Assembly (NCBI RefSeq): GCF_009193325.2
Contig: NZ_CP059856.1
Span: 1-64,000, forward strand
Length of the DNA stretch: 64,000 bases
Direction of reading: 5' to 3'
Source: Bacteroides zhangwenhongii
Lineage (GTDB): Bacteria > Bacteroidota > Bacteroidia > Bacteroidales > Bacteroidaceae
Below, piece after piece: positions 29,797 to 39,710 of this stretch. The number at the start of each line of letters is the position of its first letter. Positions within the stretch are counted from its first letter, which is position 1. The notes beneath the pieces are model-generated. The model searched no databases. It was given only the letters and a program-made list of their open reading frames with translations, and had not been told where the DNA came from. A program made the position numbers and the translations under genes.

Positions 29797-32700
29797 ACCT
29801 GCGTTTCTTCATAGACCGCCCGGTGTTTTCGGGTGTCATCTCCGTGGTGATTGTCCTGATGGGCGTAATCGCCATGAAAGCCCTTCCCGTGGAGCAATAT
29901 CCCGACATCGCCCCGCCCACCATTAATGTATGGGCGTCCTATCCCGGAGCCAATGCCGAGACGGTGCAGAAAGCCGTAATCGTTCCTCTGGAAGAGGCCA
30001 TCAACGGCGTGGAGGACATGACCTACATGACCTCCACGGCATCTAATACAGGCGATGCTTCCATCAACATCTATTTCAAGCAGGGCTCCAACGCCGACAT
30101 GGCGGCGGTCAATGTGCAGAACCGCGTGAACGGCGTGTTGAGCCAGCTTCCGGCAGAAGCGACCAAGACCGGCGTCACCACCGAGAAGCAGCAGAATGCC
30201 GAGTTGCTGACATTCGCCCTCTACAGCCCCGACAACCGTTTCGACCAGACCTTTCTCAACAATTACGTGAAGATTAACGTAGAGCCGCGATTGAAACGTA
30301 TCGGCGGTGTGGGAAAGGCGCAACTGTTCGGTTCCAACTACAGTATGCGCCTCTGGCTGCGTCCCGACAAGATGGCGCAGTACGGACTGATTCCCGATGA
30401 CATCTCCTCCGTGCTGGCGAAGCAGAACATCGAGGCGGCAACCGGTTCGTTCGGAGCCAATCATCCCACGGCAAATGAATACACGATGAAGTATCGCGGC
30501 CGCCTATCCACGGCGGAAGAGTTCGGCGAGCTGGTCGTCAAGTCCCTGCCCGGCGGTGACGTGCTTCGGCTGAAAGATGTCGCCGATGTGGAGTTGGGCG
30601 ATGAATTCTACAACTATTCCACCGAGGTGAACGGACATCCGGCTGCCACGATGCTCATCAACCAGAAAGCGGGTTCCAACGCTTCGAGCACCATCAATGA
30701 GATTCACGAGGTGCTCGATGAAATTGAACGCGACCTGCCGGAAGGGGCGGAGTTCGTGGTGCTGACCGATACCAACAAGTTCCTGTATGCCTCCATCAAT
30801 TCTGTCATACGGACGCTTATCGAGGCGATACTTCTGGTTATCGTGGTGGTGTATGTGTTCTTGCAGGACATCAAGTCCACGCTCATTCCCACGGTTTCCA
30901 TCTTCGTCTCCATCATCGGCACGTTTGCCGTGATGTCGCTGATAGGCTTTTCCATCAACCTGCTTACGCTTTTCGCCCTTGTGCTTGCCATCGGTACGGT
31001 AGTGGACGATGCCATCGTAGTGGTAGAGGCGGTGCAGGCGAAGTTCGACGAGGGCTATCAGTCGCCGGTGCTTGCCGCCGATGATGCCATGAAGGGCGTT
31101 TCGTCCGCCATTCTCACCTCTACCATTATCTTTATGGCGGTGTTCATCCCGGTGGCAATGATGGGCGGTACTTCCGGGGCGTTCTATGCCCAGTTCGGTA
31201 TCACGATGGCGGTTGCCGTGGGCATATCGGCTATTAATGCATTTACCCTTTCACCTGCATTATGCGCTTTGTTCCTGAAACCTTATATTGACGAGCACGG
31301 AAACACGAAGAACAATTTTGCGGCACGCTTCCGCAAGGCATTCAATGCCGTATTCGACCGTTTGAGCCGCCGCTATGTACGTGGGGTACTGTATATCATC
31401 CATCGCCGGTGGCTGTTGTGGGGAACGATTGCCGCCTCGTTCGGGTTGCTGGTCTTGCTGGTCAATATCACGAAGACAGGACTTATTCCGCAGGAAGACA
31501 CCGGCACGGTGATGGTAAGCATGAACACAAAGCCCGGTTCCTCCATGGCGCAGACCAACAAGGTGATGGCGCGTATCAACAGCCGTCTTGACAGCATCCC
31601 TGAGATTGAGTACAGCGGAGCGGTCGGAGGATTCTCATTCAGCGGTTCCGGCCCTTCACAGGCCATGTATTTCATGACACTTAAAGATTGGGACCAGCGC
31701 AAGGACGAAGGGCAATCGGTGGACGACGTGATAGGCAAGATTTATGCCGCCACCGCTGATGTTCCCGATGCCACGATGTTTGCCATGTCGCCGCCGATGA
31801 TTGCCGGCTACGGCATGGGCAACGGTTTCGAGCTTTACTTGCAGGACAAGACCGGTGGCGATGTCACTGCATTCAAGAAGGAGGCGGACAGATTCGTAGA
31901 GGCATTGTCCCGCCGTCCCGAAATCGGAGAGGTCTATTCGTCTTTTGCCGCTGACTATCCCCAGTATTGGGTGGACATCGACGCGGCGAAATGCGAGCAG
32001 TCGGGCATATCTCCCGCCGATGTGCTTTCCACGCTCTCCGGCTATTATACCGGGTCGTATGTGTCGGACTTCAACCGTTTCTCCAAGCTCTATCACGTCA
32101 CCATGCAGGCACCGGCGGAGTACCGCATAAATACGGAGTCGCTTAACCGGATGTACGTGCGTACTTCCGACGGCAGCATGGCACCGTTGGGTCAGTTCGT
32201 GCGCCTGACCAAGACCAACGGGCCTTCCGACCTTACGCGCTTCAACCTTTTCAACGCCATCGCCATCAACGGCTCTCCGGCATCGGGCTACAGTTCCGGC
32301 CAGGTCATCAAGGCGATTGGCGAGACGGCACGTGAGGTGCTTCCCGCCACTTGCAGCTATGAGTTCGGAGGCTTGTCGCGCGAGGAGAGCAAGACCACCA
32401 ACAATGCCGCATTGATATTCATCCTCTGCATGGTGCTGATATACCTGATACTTTGCGCCCTCTACGAAAGCGTGTTCATCCCCTTTGCCGTGCTACTGTC
32501 CGTGCCTTGCGGACTGATGGGCAGCTTCCTGTTCGCGTGGCTGTTCGGGCTGGAGAACAACATCTATATGCAGACCGGACTGATTATGATTATCGGACTG
32601 CTTGCCAAGACCGCCATCCTGCTGACCGAATATGCCGGCAAGCGGCGGTCGGAAGGCATGACTCTGTCACAGGCGGCATACAGCGCGGCAAAGGTTCGTC

Positions 32701-32906
32701 TGCGTCCCATCCTGATGACCGTCTTGTCGATGGTGTTCGGCCTTATTCCGCTGATGATGGCTCATGGCGTGGGTGCCAACGGCAGCCGCTCGCTCGCCAC
32801 AGGCGTAATAGGCGGCATGATAGTGGGCACATTGGCGTTGCTGTTCCTCGTGCCGTCGCTGTTCATCACATTCCAATATATTCAAGAACAGGTTAAACGT
32901 AAATAA
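29793..32906 (+). CDS. RND multidrug efflux transporter (HAE1 family, AcrB-like)
   Basis: This 1037-residue inner-membrane proton/drug antiporter has the HAE1 length and layout: TM1 after MNLRFFIDRPVFSGV, a large periplasmic porter loop, TM2-6, a second loop and TM8-12. The proton-relay acids of TM4 lie in GTVVDDAIVVVEAV (near 405) and the conserved Lys-type TM10 region in GLLAKTAILLTEYA (near 935). The N-terminal IDRPVF and the YPDIAPPTINVWASYPGA porter segment are typical of hydrophobic/amphiphilic drug exporters. It forms one operon with its adaptor (4-base overlap) and channel (one-base gap). Drug spectrum cannot be inferred. Confidence 0.95.
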   Translation: MNLRFFIDRPVFSGVISVVIVLMGVIAMKALPVEQYPDIAPPTINVWASYPGANAETVQKAVIVPLEEAINGVEDMTYMTSTASNTGDASINIYFKQGSNADMAAVNVQNRVNGVLSQLPAEATKTGVTTEKQQNAELLTFALYSPDNRFDQTFLNNYVKINVEPRLKRIGGVGKAQLFGSNYSMRLWLRPDKMAQYGLIPDDISSVLAKQNIEAATGSFGANHPTANEYTMKYRGRLSTAEEFGELVVKSLPGGDVLRLKDVADVELGDEFYNYSTEVNGHPAATMLINQKAGSNASSTINEIHEVLDEIERDLPEGAEFVVLTDTNKFLYASINSVIRTLIEAILLVIVVVYVFLQDIKSTLIPTVSIFVSIIGTFAVMSLIGFSINLLTLFALVLAIGTVVDDAIVVVEAVQAKFDEGYQSPVLAADDAMKGVSSAILTSTIIFMAVFIPVAMMGGTSGAFYAQFGITMAVAVGISAINAFTLSPALCALFLKPYIDEHGNTKNNFAARFRKAFNAVFDRLSRRYVRGVLYIIHRRWLLWGTIAASFGLLVLLVNITKTGLIPQEDTGTVMVSMNTKPGSSMAQTNKVMARINSRLDSIPEIEYSGAVGGFSFSGSGPSQAMYFMTLKDWDQRKDEGQSVDDVIGKIYAATADVPDATMFAMSPPMIAGYGMGNGFELYLQDKTGGDVTAFKKEADRFVEALSRRPEIGEVYSSFAADYPQYWVDIDAAKCEQSGISPADVLSTLSGYYTGSYVSDFNRFSKLYHVTMQAPAEYRINTESLNRMYVRTSDGSMAPLGQFVRLTKTNGPSDLTRFNLFNAIAINGSPASGYSSGQVIKAIGETAREVLPATCSYEFGGLSREESKTTNNAALIFILCMVLIYLILCALYESVFIPFAVLLSVPCGLMGSFLFAWLFGLENNIYMQTGLIMIIGLLAKTAILLTEYAGKRRSEGMTLSQAAYSAAKVRLRPILMTVLSMVFGLIPLMMAHGVGANGSRSLATGVIGGMIVGTLALLFLVPSLFITFQYIQEQVKRK

Positions 32907-32907
32907 A

Positions 32908-34266
32908 ATGAATAAGATAATCCTATCTATATTATCAACTCTGATGCTTACCGGCTGCGGCACATACAGCCGGTATCATCGGGCTGACCTCCCGACAGAG
33001 GGTCTGTACGGGGACATCCCGGAAAATGTTGATACAACAACCCTCGCATCCATTTCATGGCGGGAGATGTTTACAGATCGGGAACTCCAGTCTTTGATTG
33101 AGATCGGGCTTGAACGGAACACCGACCTCAACGTGGCGCGTTTGCGCGTTGAAGCGGCAGAGGCGGCTTTGATGACGGCCAAACTGTCCTATCTTCCGTC
33201 TTTGGGAATCAATGCCGAAGGTGGCATCAGCCGCTACGACGGGGCTACCGCAAAGACATACAATGTCGGAGCGAGTGCAAGTTGGGAGCTTGACATATTC
33301 GGCAAGCTTACGGCTGCGAAGCGTGGCGCGGTTGCCGCACTGCAAGGAAGCCGTGACTATCAGCAGGCCGTGCAGACACAGCTTGTCGCCACGATAGCAG
33401 ACAGCTATTACACACTTGCTCATCTTGACGCGCAGATAGCGATAAACAACCGGACTTTGGAAAACTGGCGGGCTACCGTGCGCACGCTCGAGGCGTTGAA
33501 AAAGGTGGGCAAGGCAAATGAAGCCGGTGTGTTGCAGGCAAAGGCAAACGTGATGAAACTCGAATCATCGCAACTGGCTATATGCAAGAGTATCGCCGAA
33601 ACGGAGAACGCCTTGTCTGCCATACTTGCCATGCCGTCACACGCGATTGAGCGGAGCGACTTGACCAAAGCCTCTTTCCCTGATACCATATCTGTCGGAG
33701 TTCCCATGCAGTTGCTTTCCAACCGCCCCGATGTGCGTCAGGCCGAAATGGAAGTGGCTCAGGCGTTTTACGCCACCCACGTAGCCCGCACAGCCTTCTA
33801 CCCCAATATCACCCTTTCGGGCACATTGGGTTGGACTAACAATGGAGGTGGGGCGATTACCAATCCCGGGCAATGGCTACTCAAAGCCATCGGTTCCCTG
33901 ACGCAGCCATTGTTTAACCGGGGCGCGAATATCGCCAACTTGAAGATTGCCCAAACCAAACAGGAAGAAGCCAAATTATTATTCCAACAATCATTGCTGA
34001 ACGCGGGGAAAGAGGTGAACGATGCCTTAACCGCATGGCAAACGGCTAAGTCGCAATATGAAATAAACACTCGGCAGGTTGAGACCTTGCGTGAAGCGGT
34101 GCGCAAGACGGAACTGCTGATGAGCCATTCCGGTACCACCTATTTGGAGATATTAACTGCCCAACAGTCACTTCTTGAAGCAGAACAATTGCAACTGCAA
34201 ACCTCTTTTGAGCGCATACAGAGCATTATCAAACTTTATCATGCATTGGGAGGCGGTAGGAGTTAA
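32908..34266 (+). CDS. Outer-membrane efflux channel (TolC/OprM family lipoprotein)
   Basis: This 452-residue RND outer-membrane factor has a lipoprotein signal with lipobox LTGC (Cys17), like OprM/CusC-type lipid-anchored channels. The duplicated coiled-coil repeats contain RNTDLNVARLRVEAAEAALMTAKLSYLPSLG and NRPDVRQAEMEVAQAFYATHVARTAFYPNITLSG, the two diagnostic blocks. The C-terminal ALTAWQTAKSQYEINTRQVETLREAV helix is also typical. It completes the tripartite pump with the adaptor and transporter immediately upstream. Confidence 0.93.
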   Translation: MNKIILSILSTLMLTGCGTYSRYHRADLPTEGLYGDIPENVDTTTLASISWREMFTDRELQSLIEIGLERNTDLNVARLRVEAAEAALMTAKLSYLPSLGINAEGGISRYDGATAKTYNVGASASWELDIFGKLTAAKRGAVAALQGSRDYQQAVQTQLVATIADSYYTLAHLDAQIAINNRTLENWRATVRTLEALKKVGKANEAGVLQAKANVMKLESSQLAICKSIAETENALSAILAMPSHAIERSDLTKASFPDTISVGVPMQLLSNRPDVRQAEMEVAQAFYATHVARTAFYPNITLSGTLGWTNNGGGAITNPGQWLLKAIGSLTQPLFNRGANIANLKIAQTKQEEAKLLFQQSLLNAGKEVNDALTAWQTAKSQYEINTRQVETLREAVRKTELLMSHSGTTYLEILTAQQSLLEAEQLQLQTSFERIQSIIKLYHALGGGRS

Positions 34267-34488
34267 GACCTAAAGTGTAAATGGATTTTATAAATATTGA
34301 TATAGCCCTCAAACATAGTGCATACCTGTAACATTTGAGAAATTATCAAATATCTCTCATTAGATTATAGTGATATAGTTATTTGTACATAAGTGTGCTT
34401 TTTGAGAATATCTATGGCGTGATGACTTCCTTTTACAGGGAGCATTGCGCTATTTTCATATAAATTATTCATTAACAACATCCGAAGT

Positions 34489-35302
34489 ATGGAGATAAAT
34501 CCATTCATCCGAAAACTTATTCCTTTTTTTTACAGGGAAGTTTTCTACCCGGCCCGTAAATGGTGATGCAGGACTGAACCACCTGCGCCAACTGTTGCTG
34601 GAAGCGCACAGAGAGTATCAGGACTATGTAGCCACAGGCGTAATGACGCTGCGGGTGTTTGCCTTGCAGTTCCTCGACGGTCATCATTATGCCGAAAATG
34701 ACAACGCTGCAGACAAGAACATCCACCGCAAGGCGTTGGGTGCAATCGGCATCCTCCTGTTGGAAAGAACCGACCTTGTCAAACAATTCTTCACCCGGTC
34801 TTCACTGGAAGCCCCAGATATAGATAAGGTGATATTCCTTGTCTATACGGAACGTCGTGATGACGGAAAGCAAAATCCGGGAACATCCGGAACCGCCTCT
34901 GCGAATCGGGTGCAGGAACAAAGACTCTCGTGTGCAATCCGAGCCGAGGACATGCCACTGCTTGCTGACTGCGCTAATGACTCCAGCTTCTTCCAAAAGA
35001 AAGTCACAGTCCAGGAAATGAACGGTCTGATGTACGGAACACTCACTACTCCATTGGTGGCACTAAATCTTATGGGCATCGCCTATTTTTTTGACTGTCT
35101 GAGTGCCATGAACCTTGTCAGCCGCTGCTGGCAGACTGTCCTTGAGCGTAGCGGTTCCATCCTGTTGCAAGGGAAGAATAAGCCGCAGACACGTTCCAAT
35201 TTCTCGTCCGCGCTCAACCGTGCAAGGAGCAACGGCATCTTCAGCAACAAGAATGACATAGACATTCTGATGAAGCATATACGCGAGAAATATGTCCGAT
35301 AG
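34489..35302 (+). pseudogene. Unrecognised protein gene, frameshifted in an 8-T tract
   Basis: The long frame 34595-35302 (235 residues from TTG) lacks a good start, while ATG 34489 opens a frame that stops at a TGA 25 codons later. Removing one T from the run at 34524-34531 joins the two into a single protein of about 270 residues starting MEINPFIRKLIPFF. The body is helical with no motif I recognise; the basic C-terminus (SALNRARSNGIFSNKNDIDILMKHIREKYVR) could bind nucleic acid. It lies between the efflux operon and the tetQ remnant, about 220 bases after the channel gene. It may be a broken gene, a sequencing error or a slippage-controlled gene. Confidence 0.6.
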
Positions 35303-35530
35303 ACGGCCAAAATCCTGAGTGACAGTGCTATTTTGAGTGATACTTTGCAAGTGTCACTCAAAATATTGCTTTCAATGCCCTGTCTCATTGTTACTTTGCA
35401 GCCGAAAGCTTTCAAGACACGGGGCGACGGCTCTGAAAGTTGAATCAAAAAGAACAAAGTAACAATGAATGAACAACAGATTATTACAGATACCCAATGG
35501 GGAGAACGGTGTTCCGTCAAGCTCGACAAG

Positions 35531-36103
35531 TTGCTGTTCAGTACTTTACAAAAGCTGCAAATCCCGACAATTATATTTATCAATAAGATTGACCGTGCCG
35601 GTGTGAATTTGGAGCGTTTGTATATGGATATAAAAACAAATCTGTCGCAAGATGTCCTGTTTATGCAAACTGTTGTCGATGGATCGGTTTATCCGGTTTG
35701 CTCCCAAACATATATAAAGGAAGAATACAAAGAATTTGTATGCAACCATGACGACGATATATTAGAACGATATTTGGCGGATAGCGAAATTTCACCGGCT
35801 GATTATTGGAATACGATAATCGCTCTTGTGGCAAAAGCCAAAGTCTATCCGGTGCTACATGGATCAGCAATGTTCAATATCGGTATCAATGAGTTGTTGG
35901 ACGCCATTTCTTCTTTTATACTTCCTCCGGCATCAGTCTCAAACAGACTTTCAGCTTATCTCTATAAGATAGAGCATGACCCCAAAGGGCATAAAAGAAG
36001 TTTTCTTAAAATAATTGACGGAAGTCTGAGACTTCGAGACGTTGTAAGAATCAACGATTCGGAAAAATTCATCAAGATTAAAAATCTAAAGACTATTTAC
36101 GCG
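35531..36103 (+). pseudogene. tetQ: Internal fragment of tetQ
   Basis: An open frame runs 35465-36115. Its first 22 residues are unrelated, then from [20 protein letters not shown] it follows TetQ from about residue 111 to about 299 (NLKTI). It keeps the G4 motif NKIDRAG and the beginning of the translation-factor domain II. It lacks the G1-G3 region, which lies partly at 27830-28028, and all of domains III-V. About 45 codons are missing between the two pieces. The right break, after NLKTI, is an insertion-sequence end. The fragment has a few residue differences from the TetQ I remember (for example TVVDG for NVVDG), so it has drifted. Confidence 0.88.
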
Positions 36104-36284
36104 AGTTCGGGATAAGGATTGCGTAAAAAATAGGGTAAAACGAGCTAAAATAGTTCGTTTTACCCTTTGCTAATACATTGATTATTAGTAACTTTATAGT
36201 GAAACAAAAAACAAATTACTAATGATTAGCAAGGACAAAATTACTGAAAATCTCTGGAATAACCTCGAAAAACGGGAGAAATGA
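36104..36284 (+). mobile_element. Insertion-sequence remnant with transposase start
   Basis: The tetQ homology stops at 36103, followed by CGCGAGTTCGGGATAAGG, which looks like an IS end, then a hairpin (36133-36143 / 36155-36165, 11-base arms). An ATG at 36222 begins MISKDKITENLWNNLEKREK and stops at 36284. MISKDKITE is a common start of Bacteroides IS transposases, so this is probably the left end of an IS whose gene body is gone. The opposite end is not in the window. Confidence 0.5.
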
Positions 36285-36508
36285 TGCTAAACGACTTAAT
36301 ATCAGAGTTGTTACGGTGTCAAATGATGACAAGCCGAAAAATCGGAAAACGCAAAGAAAAGCGGATTTAAGAAGAAGAATGGTTTGCAAATCATTACCCG
36401 TGAAAGAGTAAGATTTAACATATGAGAGATGCTATTGCACCGTTTGTCACCGATTTGCGTATCAAGGTCTAACTCGTTGATATTTAACTTTGCAAACAAA
36501 AAACGAGT
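36285..36508. other. Interval upstream of the second integrase
   Basis: Non-coding by inspection. TAACTTTG at 36485-36492 could be the integrase -7 element, but no -33 is at the right distance. This interval should contain the left attachment site of the mobilizable segment, which I cannot place exactly. Confidence 0.4.
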
Positions 36509-37729
36509 ATGGCAAGAAGTACATTCAAAGTGCTGTTCTACGTGAACGGCAGCAAGGAGAAAGACGGTATTGTCCCCATCATGGGACGAGTGACAATCAA
36601 CGGTACTGTGGCGCAGTTCAGTTGCAAGCAGACCATCCCGAAAACCCTTTGGGATGCGAAAGGCAACCGAGCCAAAGGCAAGAGTGCCGAAGCACGGAAC
36701 ATCAATCTTGCATTGGACAACATCAAGGCGCAAATCATCAAGCACTATCAGCGCATATCCGACCGAGAGGCATACGTAACGGCTGAAATGGTGCGCAATG
36801 CCTACCAAGGGGTAGGAAGCGAGTATGAGACACTGATAAAGGCTTTTGACAAGGATTGCGCCAACTTTCTGAAACGTGTCGGTAAAGACCGCAGCATCGG
36901 CACGTACAAGGTCATGGTAAGGGCAAGGAACTATGTCGCAGCCTTTATCAAGTCATTCTACAAACGGACAGACATGTCCATGCTGGAACTTACACCCGAC
37001 TTCATCAAGGAGTTTGCGGCTTATCTTACGGCTGAACGGGGACTGAAAAACGCCACCATCTGGCTGAACTGCATGTGGCTGAAAGGCGTGGTCATGCGTG
37101 CGCACTATAACGGACTGATACCGAGAAATCCGTTTGCGCAGTTCCATATCAGCCCGAATGTTAAGGAACGGGAGTATCTGACAGAGGACGAAATCAAAAG
37201 AATCATGGCGCACGAGTTTGACAACCCCACCCTCGCATTGGTGCGAGACCTGTTCATTTTCGCCTGCTTCACCGCCTTGTCTTTCGTGGATATGAAAGAA
37301 CTCACAACGGATGAAATAGTGGAGGTGAACGGTGAGAAATGGATATTGTCGAAACGGCACAAGACAAATGTCCCGTTCCAAGTGAAGTTGCTGGATATTC
37401 CCTTGCAGATAATCGAACGGTACAAGTATCTGTCGGAAGACAAGCTGGTTTTCGGGAAAATCAACTATTGGACGATGTGCAAACAGCTGAAAAAGGTAAT
37501 GGCAGAATGCGGAATAGAGAAGCAAATCTCCTACCATTGCGCCCGCCATACGTTTGGAACACTGGCTCTTAGCAAGGGGATGCCCATTGAAAGCGTGAGC
37601 CGTGTTCTGGGACACACGAACATTGTCACGACTCAAATCTATGCGAAGATAACCACGCAGAAACTTGACAATGACCTGACGATGTTCGGCAACAAGCTGA
37701 ACGCATCGTTCGGAAGTGTAACCCCATAA
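36509..37729 (+). CDS. Tyrosine-type integrase of the mobilizable element
   Basis: This 406-residue recombinase is clearly homologous to the first integrase (13682-14917): same MARSTFKVLFYVNGSKEKDGIVPIMGRVTINGTVAQFSCK-type N-terminus, same domain order and length. The catalytic HCARHTFGT (HxxR), VLGHTNIVTT and Tyr in QIYAKITTQ are present. As in IntDOT, the Arg I position reads TALSFVD. It probably integrates a separate NBU-like element that sits within the older transposon. A small orf2-like gene follows after 12 bases, the same spacing as at the first integrase. Confidence 0.92.
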   Translation: MARSTFKVLFYVNGSKEKDGIVPIMGRVTINGTVAQFSCKQTIPKTLWDAKGNRAKGKSAEARNINLALDNIKAQIIKHYQRISDREAYVTAEMVRNAYQGVGSEYETLIKAFDKDCANFLKRVGKDRSIGTYKVMVRARNYVAAFIKSFYKRTDMSMLELTPDFIKEFAAYLTAERGLKNATIWLNCMWLKGVVMRAHYNGLIPRNPFAQFHISPNVKEREYLTEDEIKRIMAHEFDNPTLALVRDLFIFACFTALSFVDMKELTTDEIVEVNGEKWILSKRHKTNVPFQVKLLDIPLQIIERYKYLSEDKLVFGKINYWTMCKQLKKVMAECGIEKQISYHCARHTFGTLALSKGMPIESVSRVLGHTNIVTTQIYAKITTQKLDNDLTMFGNKLNASFGSVTP

Positions 37730-37741
37730 CCAAGCATAGCC

Positions 37742-38125
37742 ATGAAACGAAGCATCATCACAACGGACGGCAACGGCAACATCACCTTGCCGACCGACAT
37801 TAGCGCAACCGCCATGAGCGAATGGGAACTTTGCGACCTGTTCGGAGTAACCGCCCCGACATTCCGTGCAGGGCTGAAGGCTCTTTGCAAGAGCGGAGTT
37901 TTAAGGGAATACGGGATAAGGCGAAGCATACGGGTATCCGATAATTGCAGTATGGAGGTTTACAACCTTGAAGCGATAGTTGCCCTCGCTTTCCATATCG
38001 GCACATTCGGAGCGGAACGGGTACGCAATGCCGTTCTTGAAAGACTGTACCTGCGAAAAGAGAAAACAAGCATCTTCTTCTCGCTGAATACCAACGGTAT
38101 ATCCAAATCCGAATACTTCTCGTAG
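37742..38125 (+). CDS. Small integrase-linked protein (orf2-like)
   Basis: This 127-residue protein is homologous in position and pattern to the protein at 14930-15292. Both start MKR, have a helix-turn-helix-like segment near 30-60 (ELCDLFGVTAPTFRAGLKALCKSGVLREYGI here) and a hydrophobic NLEAIVALAFHIGTF block. A DNA-binding or recombination accessory role is inferred from the conserved pairing with integrases. A strong terminator follows at 38207-38249. Confidence 0.72.
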   Translation: MKRSIITTDGNGNITLPTDISATAMSEWELCDLFGVTAPTFRAGLKALCKSGVLREYGIRRSIRVSDNCSMEVYNLEAIVALAFHIGTFGAERVRNAVLERLYLRKEKTSIFFSLNTNGISKSEYFS

Positions 38126-38206
38126 CTGAATGCCTGACATTATTCACTCGGTAAGTCAGTAATTCATTAAGTCAGTACGACAGAACGACAGACGCTCTGA
38201 TTTTTT

Positions 38207-38249
38207 CTCCCGAAAAGCGTAATCCGACATTTGCTTTTCGGGAGTTTTT
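38207..38249 (+). terminator. Intrinsic terminator after the integrase operon
   Basis: CTCCCGAAAAGC (38207-38218) pairs perfectly with GCTTTTCGGGAG (38233-38244), followed by TTTTT. It ends the integrase/orf2-like operon. Between 38126 and 38402 there is also a direct repeat of AAGTCAGTA and no gene. Confidence 0.85.
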
Positions 38250-38402
38250 CCGTTTGCACAACCCGTTTCCTGCCCCAAACCATTGAAAGTTTTTGTTTCG
38301 GGGGCTATTTGTCACCATTCTGCCGTGTTTTGCATAACAACCTATCCGATAATTGATTATATTTTTGCAGCTGGTAATTTTCAAACTTAAAACCATTTGA
38401 TT

Positions 38403-39644
38403 ATGTCAGCTATCGAACAACAGGACAGCCACAGACCGCCATCGGATGGCGGCATGGCAAAGGAAGAATTTATCCGTGTCGGGACAACGCTCTACAAGAT
38501 TGTGGAGCAACCGAGACTGAACGGAGGGTATGTGAAGAAACGCATCGCATGGAACAACGAGACCCTGCGACAGGATTACGGCAAGGATTACATCGGCAGT
38601 GTTCCCAAGTATGACGGCTTCTGCACCGTACCCGAACACATCGGCTACCGTTCCGTGGTCGGCAAGTTCCTTAACCTTTACGAACCGATAGACCACCGAC
38701 CGCAGGAGGGCGATTTATCGCATATCCAATCTTTGGTACGGCACATCTTCGGGGAACAATACGAGTTGGGGATGGACTATCTGCAACTGCTCTACCTGCA
38801 ACCGATTCAGAAGTTGCCTATCCTGCTGTTGGTATCGGAAGAACGCAACACAGGCAAAAGCACATTCCTGAACTTTCTGAAACTCCTCTTTCAGAACAAT
38901 GTGACTTTCAACACCAACGAGGACTTCCGAAGCCGGTTCAATTCCGATTGGGCTGGCAAACTGCTCATCGTGGTGGATGAGGTGTTGCTCAACCGCAGGG
39001 AGGACAGCGAACGGTTGAAGAACCTCAGCACCACACTTTCCTATAAGGTGGAAGCCAAAGGCAAAGACCGTGACGAGATTGCGTTCTTCGCCAAATTCGT
39101 GCTGTGCTCCAACAACGAGCATCTGCCCGTAATCATAGACGCAGGGGAAACACGCTATTGGGTACGCAAGATAGACCGCTTGCAGTCCGATGATACCGAC
39201 TTCCTGCAAAAGCTGAAAGCGGAGATACCCGCCTTTCTCCATTTCCTGCAACACAGAAAACTGTCCACCGAAAAGGAAAGCCGGATGTGGTTCAACCCCA
39301 CATTGCTGCATACAGAAGCCTTGCAGAAGATTATCCGTAGCAACCGCAATCGGCTGGAGATAGAGATGTCGGAACTGCTGCTTGACATTATGGTTGCAAT
39401 GGATGTGGATAGCGTTTCATTCTGCCTTAACGACCTTGTCGTACTGCTGGTGCACTCGCAGGTAAAGGCGGAAAAGCACCAAGTGCGTAAGGTGGTGCAG
39501 GAGTGCTGGAAACTGACACCTGCACCAAACGGGCTTACCTACACCACCTATCAGGGCAATTACAACAGAAGTTGTCACTATGAGCCGATAAAGAGGGTGG
39601 GACGCTTCTACACCGTCACAAGGGAGCAACTTGAATCCTTGTAA
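38403..39644 (+). CDS. SF3-like helicase (DUF5906/primase-helicase type)
   Basis: This protein of about 413 residues has a superfamily 3-like ATPase core: Walker A SEERNTGKSTFLNFLK near 145, Walker B-like LLIVVDEVLLNRRED near 190, and the motif C-like FVLCSNNEHLPV near 240. Proteins of this type replicate plasmids and mobilizable elements together with a primase, and a CHC2/Toprim primase gene follows at 39896. The first in-frame codon is TTG at 38397; ATG 38403 (MSAIEQQ) is the better start. A replication helicase indicates that the excised element can replicate autonomously, as shown for NBU elements. Confidence 0.8.
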   Translation: MSAIEQQDSHRPPSDGGMAKEEFIRVGTTLYKIVEQPRLNGGYVKKRIAWNNETLRQDYGKDYIGSVPKYDGFCTVPEHIGYRSVVGKFLNLYEPIDHRPQEGDLSHIQSLVRHIFGEQYELGMDYLQLLYLQPIQKLPILLLVSEERNTGKSTFLNFLKLLFQNNVTFNTNEDFRSRFNSDWAGKLLIVVDEVLLNRREDSERLKNLSTTLSYKVEAKGKDRDEIAFFAKFVLCSNNEHLPVIIDAGETRYWVRKIDRLQSDDTDFLQKLKAEIPAFLHFLQHRKLSTEKESRMWFNPTLLHTEALQKIIRSNRNRLEIEMSELLLDIMVAMDVDSVSFCLNDLVVLLVHSQVKAEKHQVRKVVQECWKLTPAPNGLTYTTYQGNYNRSCHYEPIKRVGRFYTVTREQLESL

Positions 39645-39710
39645 CACTATCATTTTTCTGTTGAATTGTTGAATATGGGTATAAATACACTGACAATAAA
39701 CGATATACAT

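Noticed and set aside
35465..36115. Functional short TetQ-like protein
   Set aside because: It lacks the P-loop, the DTPGH motif and all ribosome-binding C-terminal domains; the first 22 residues are unrelated sequence.
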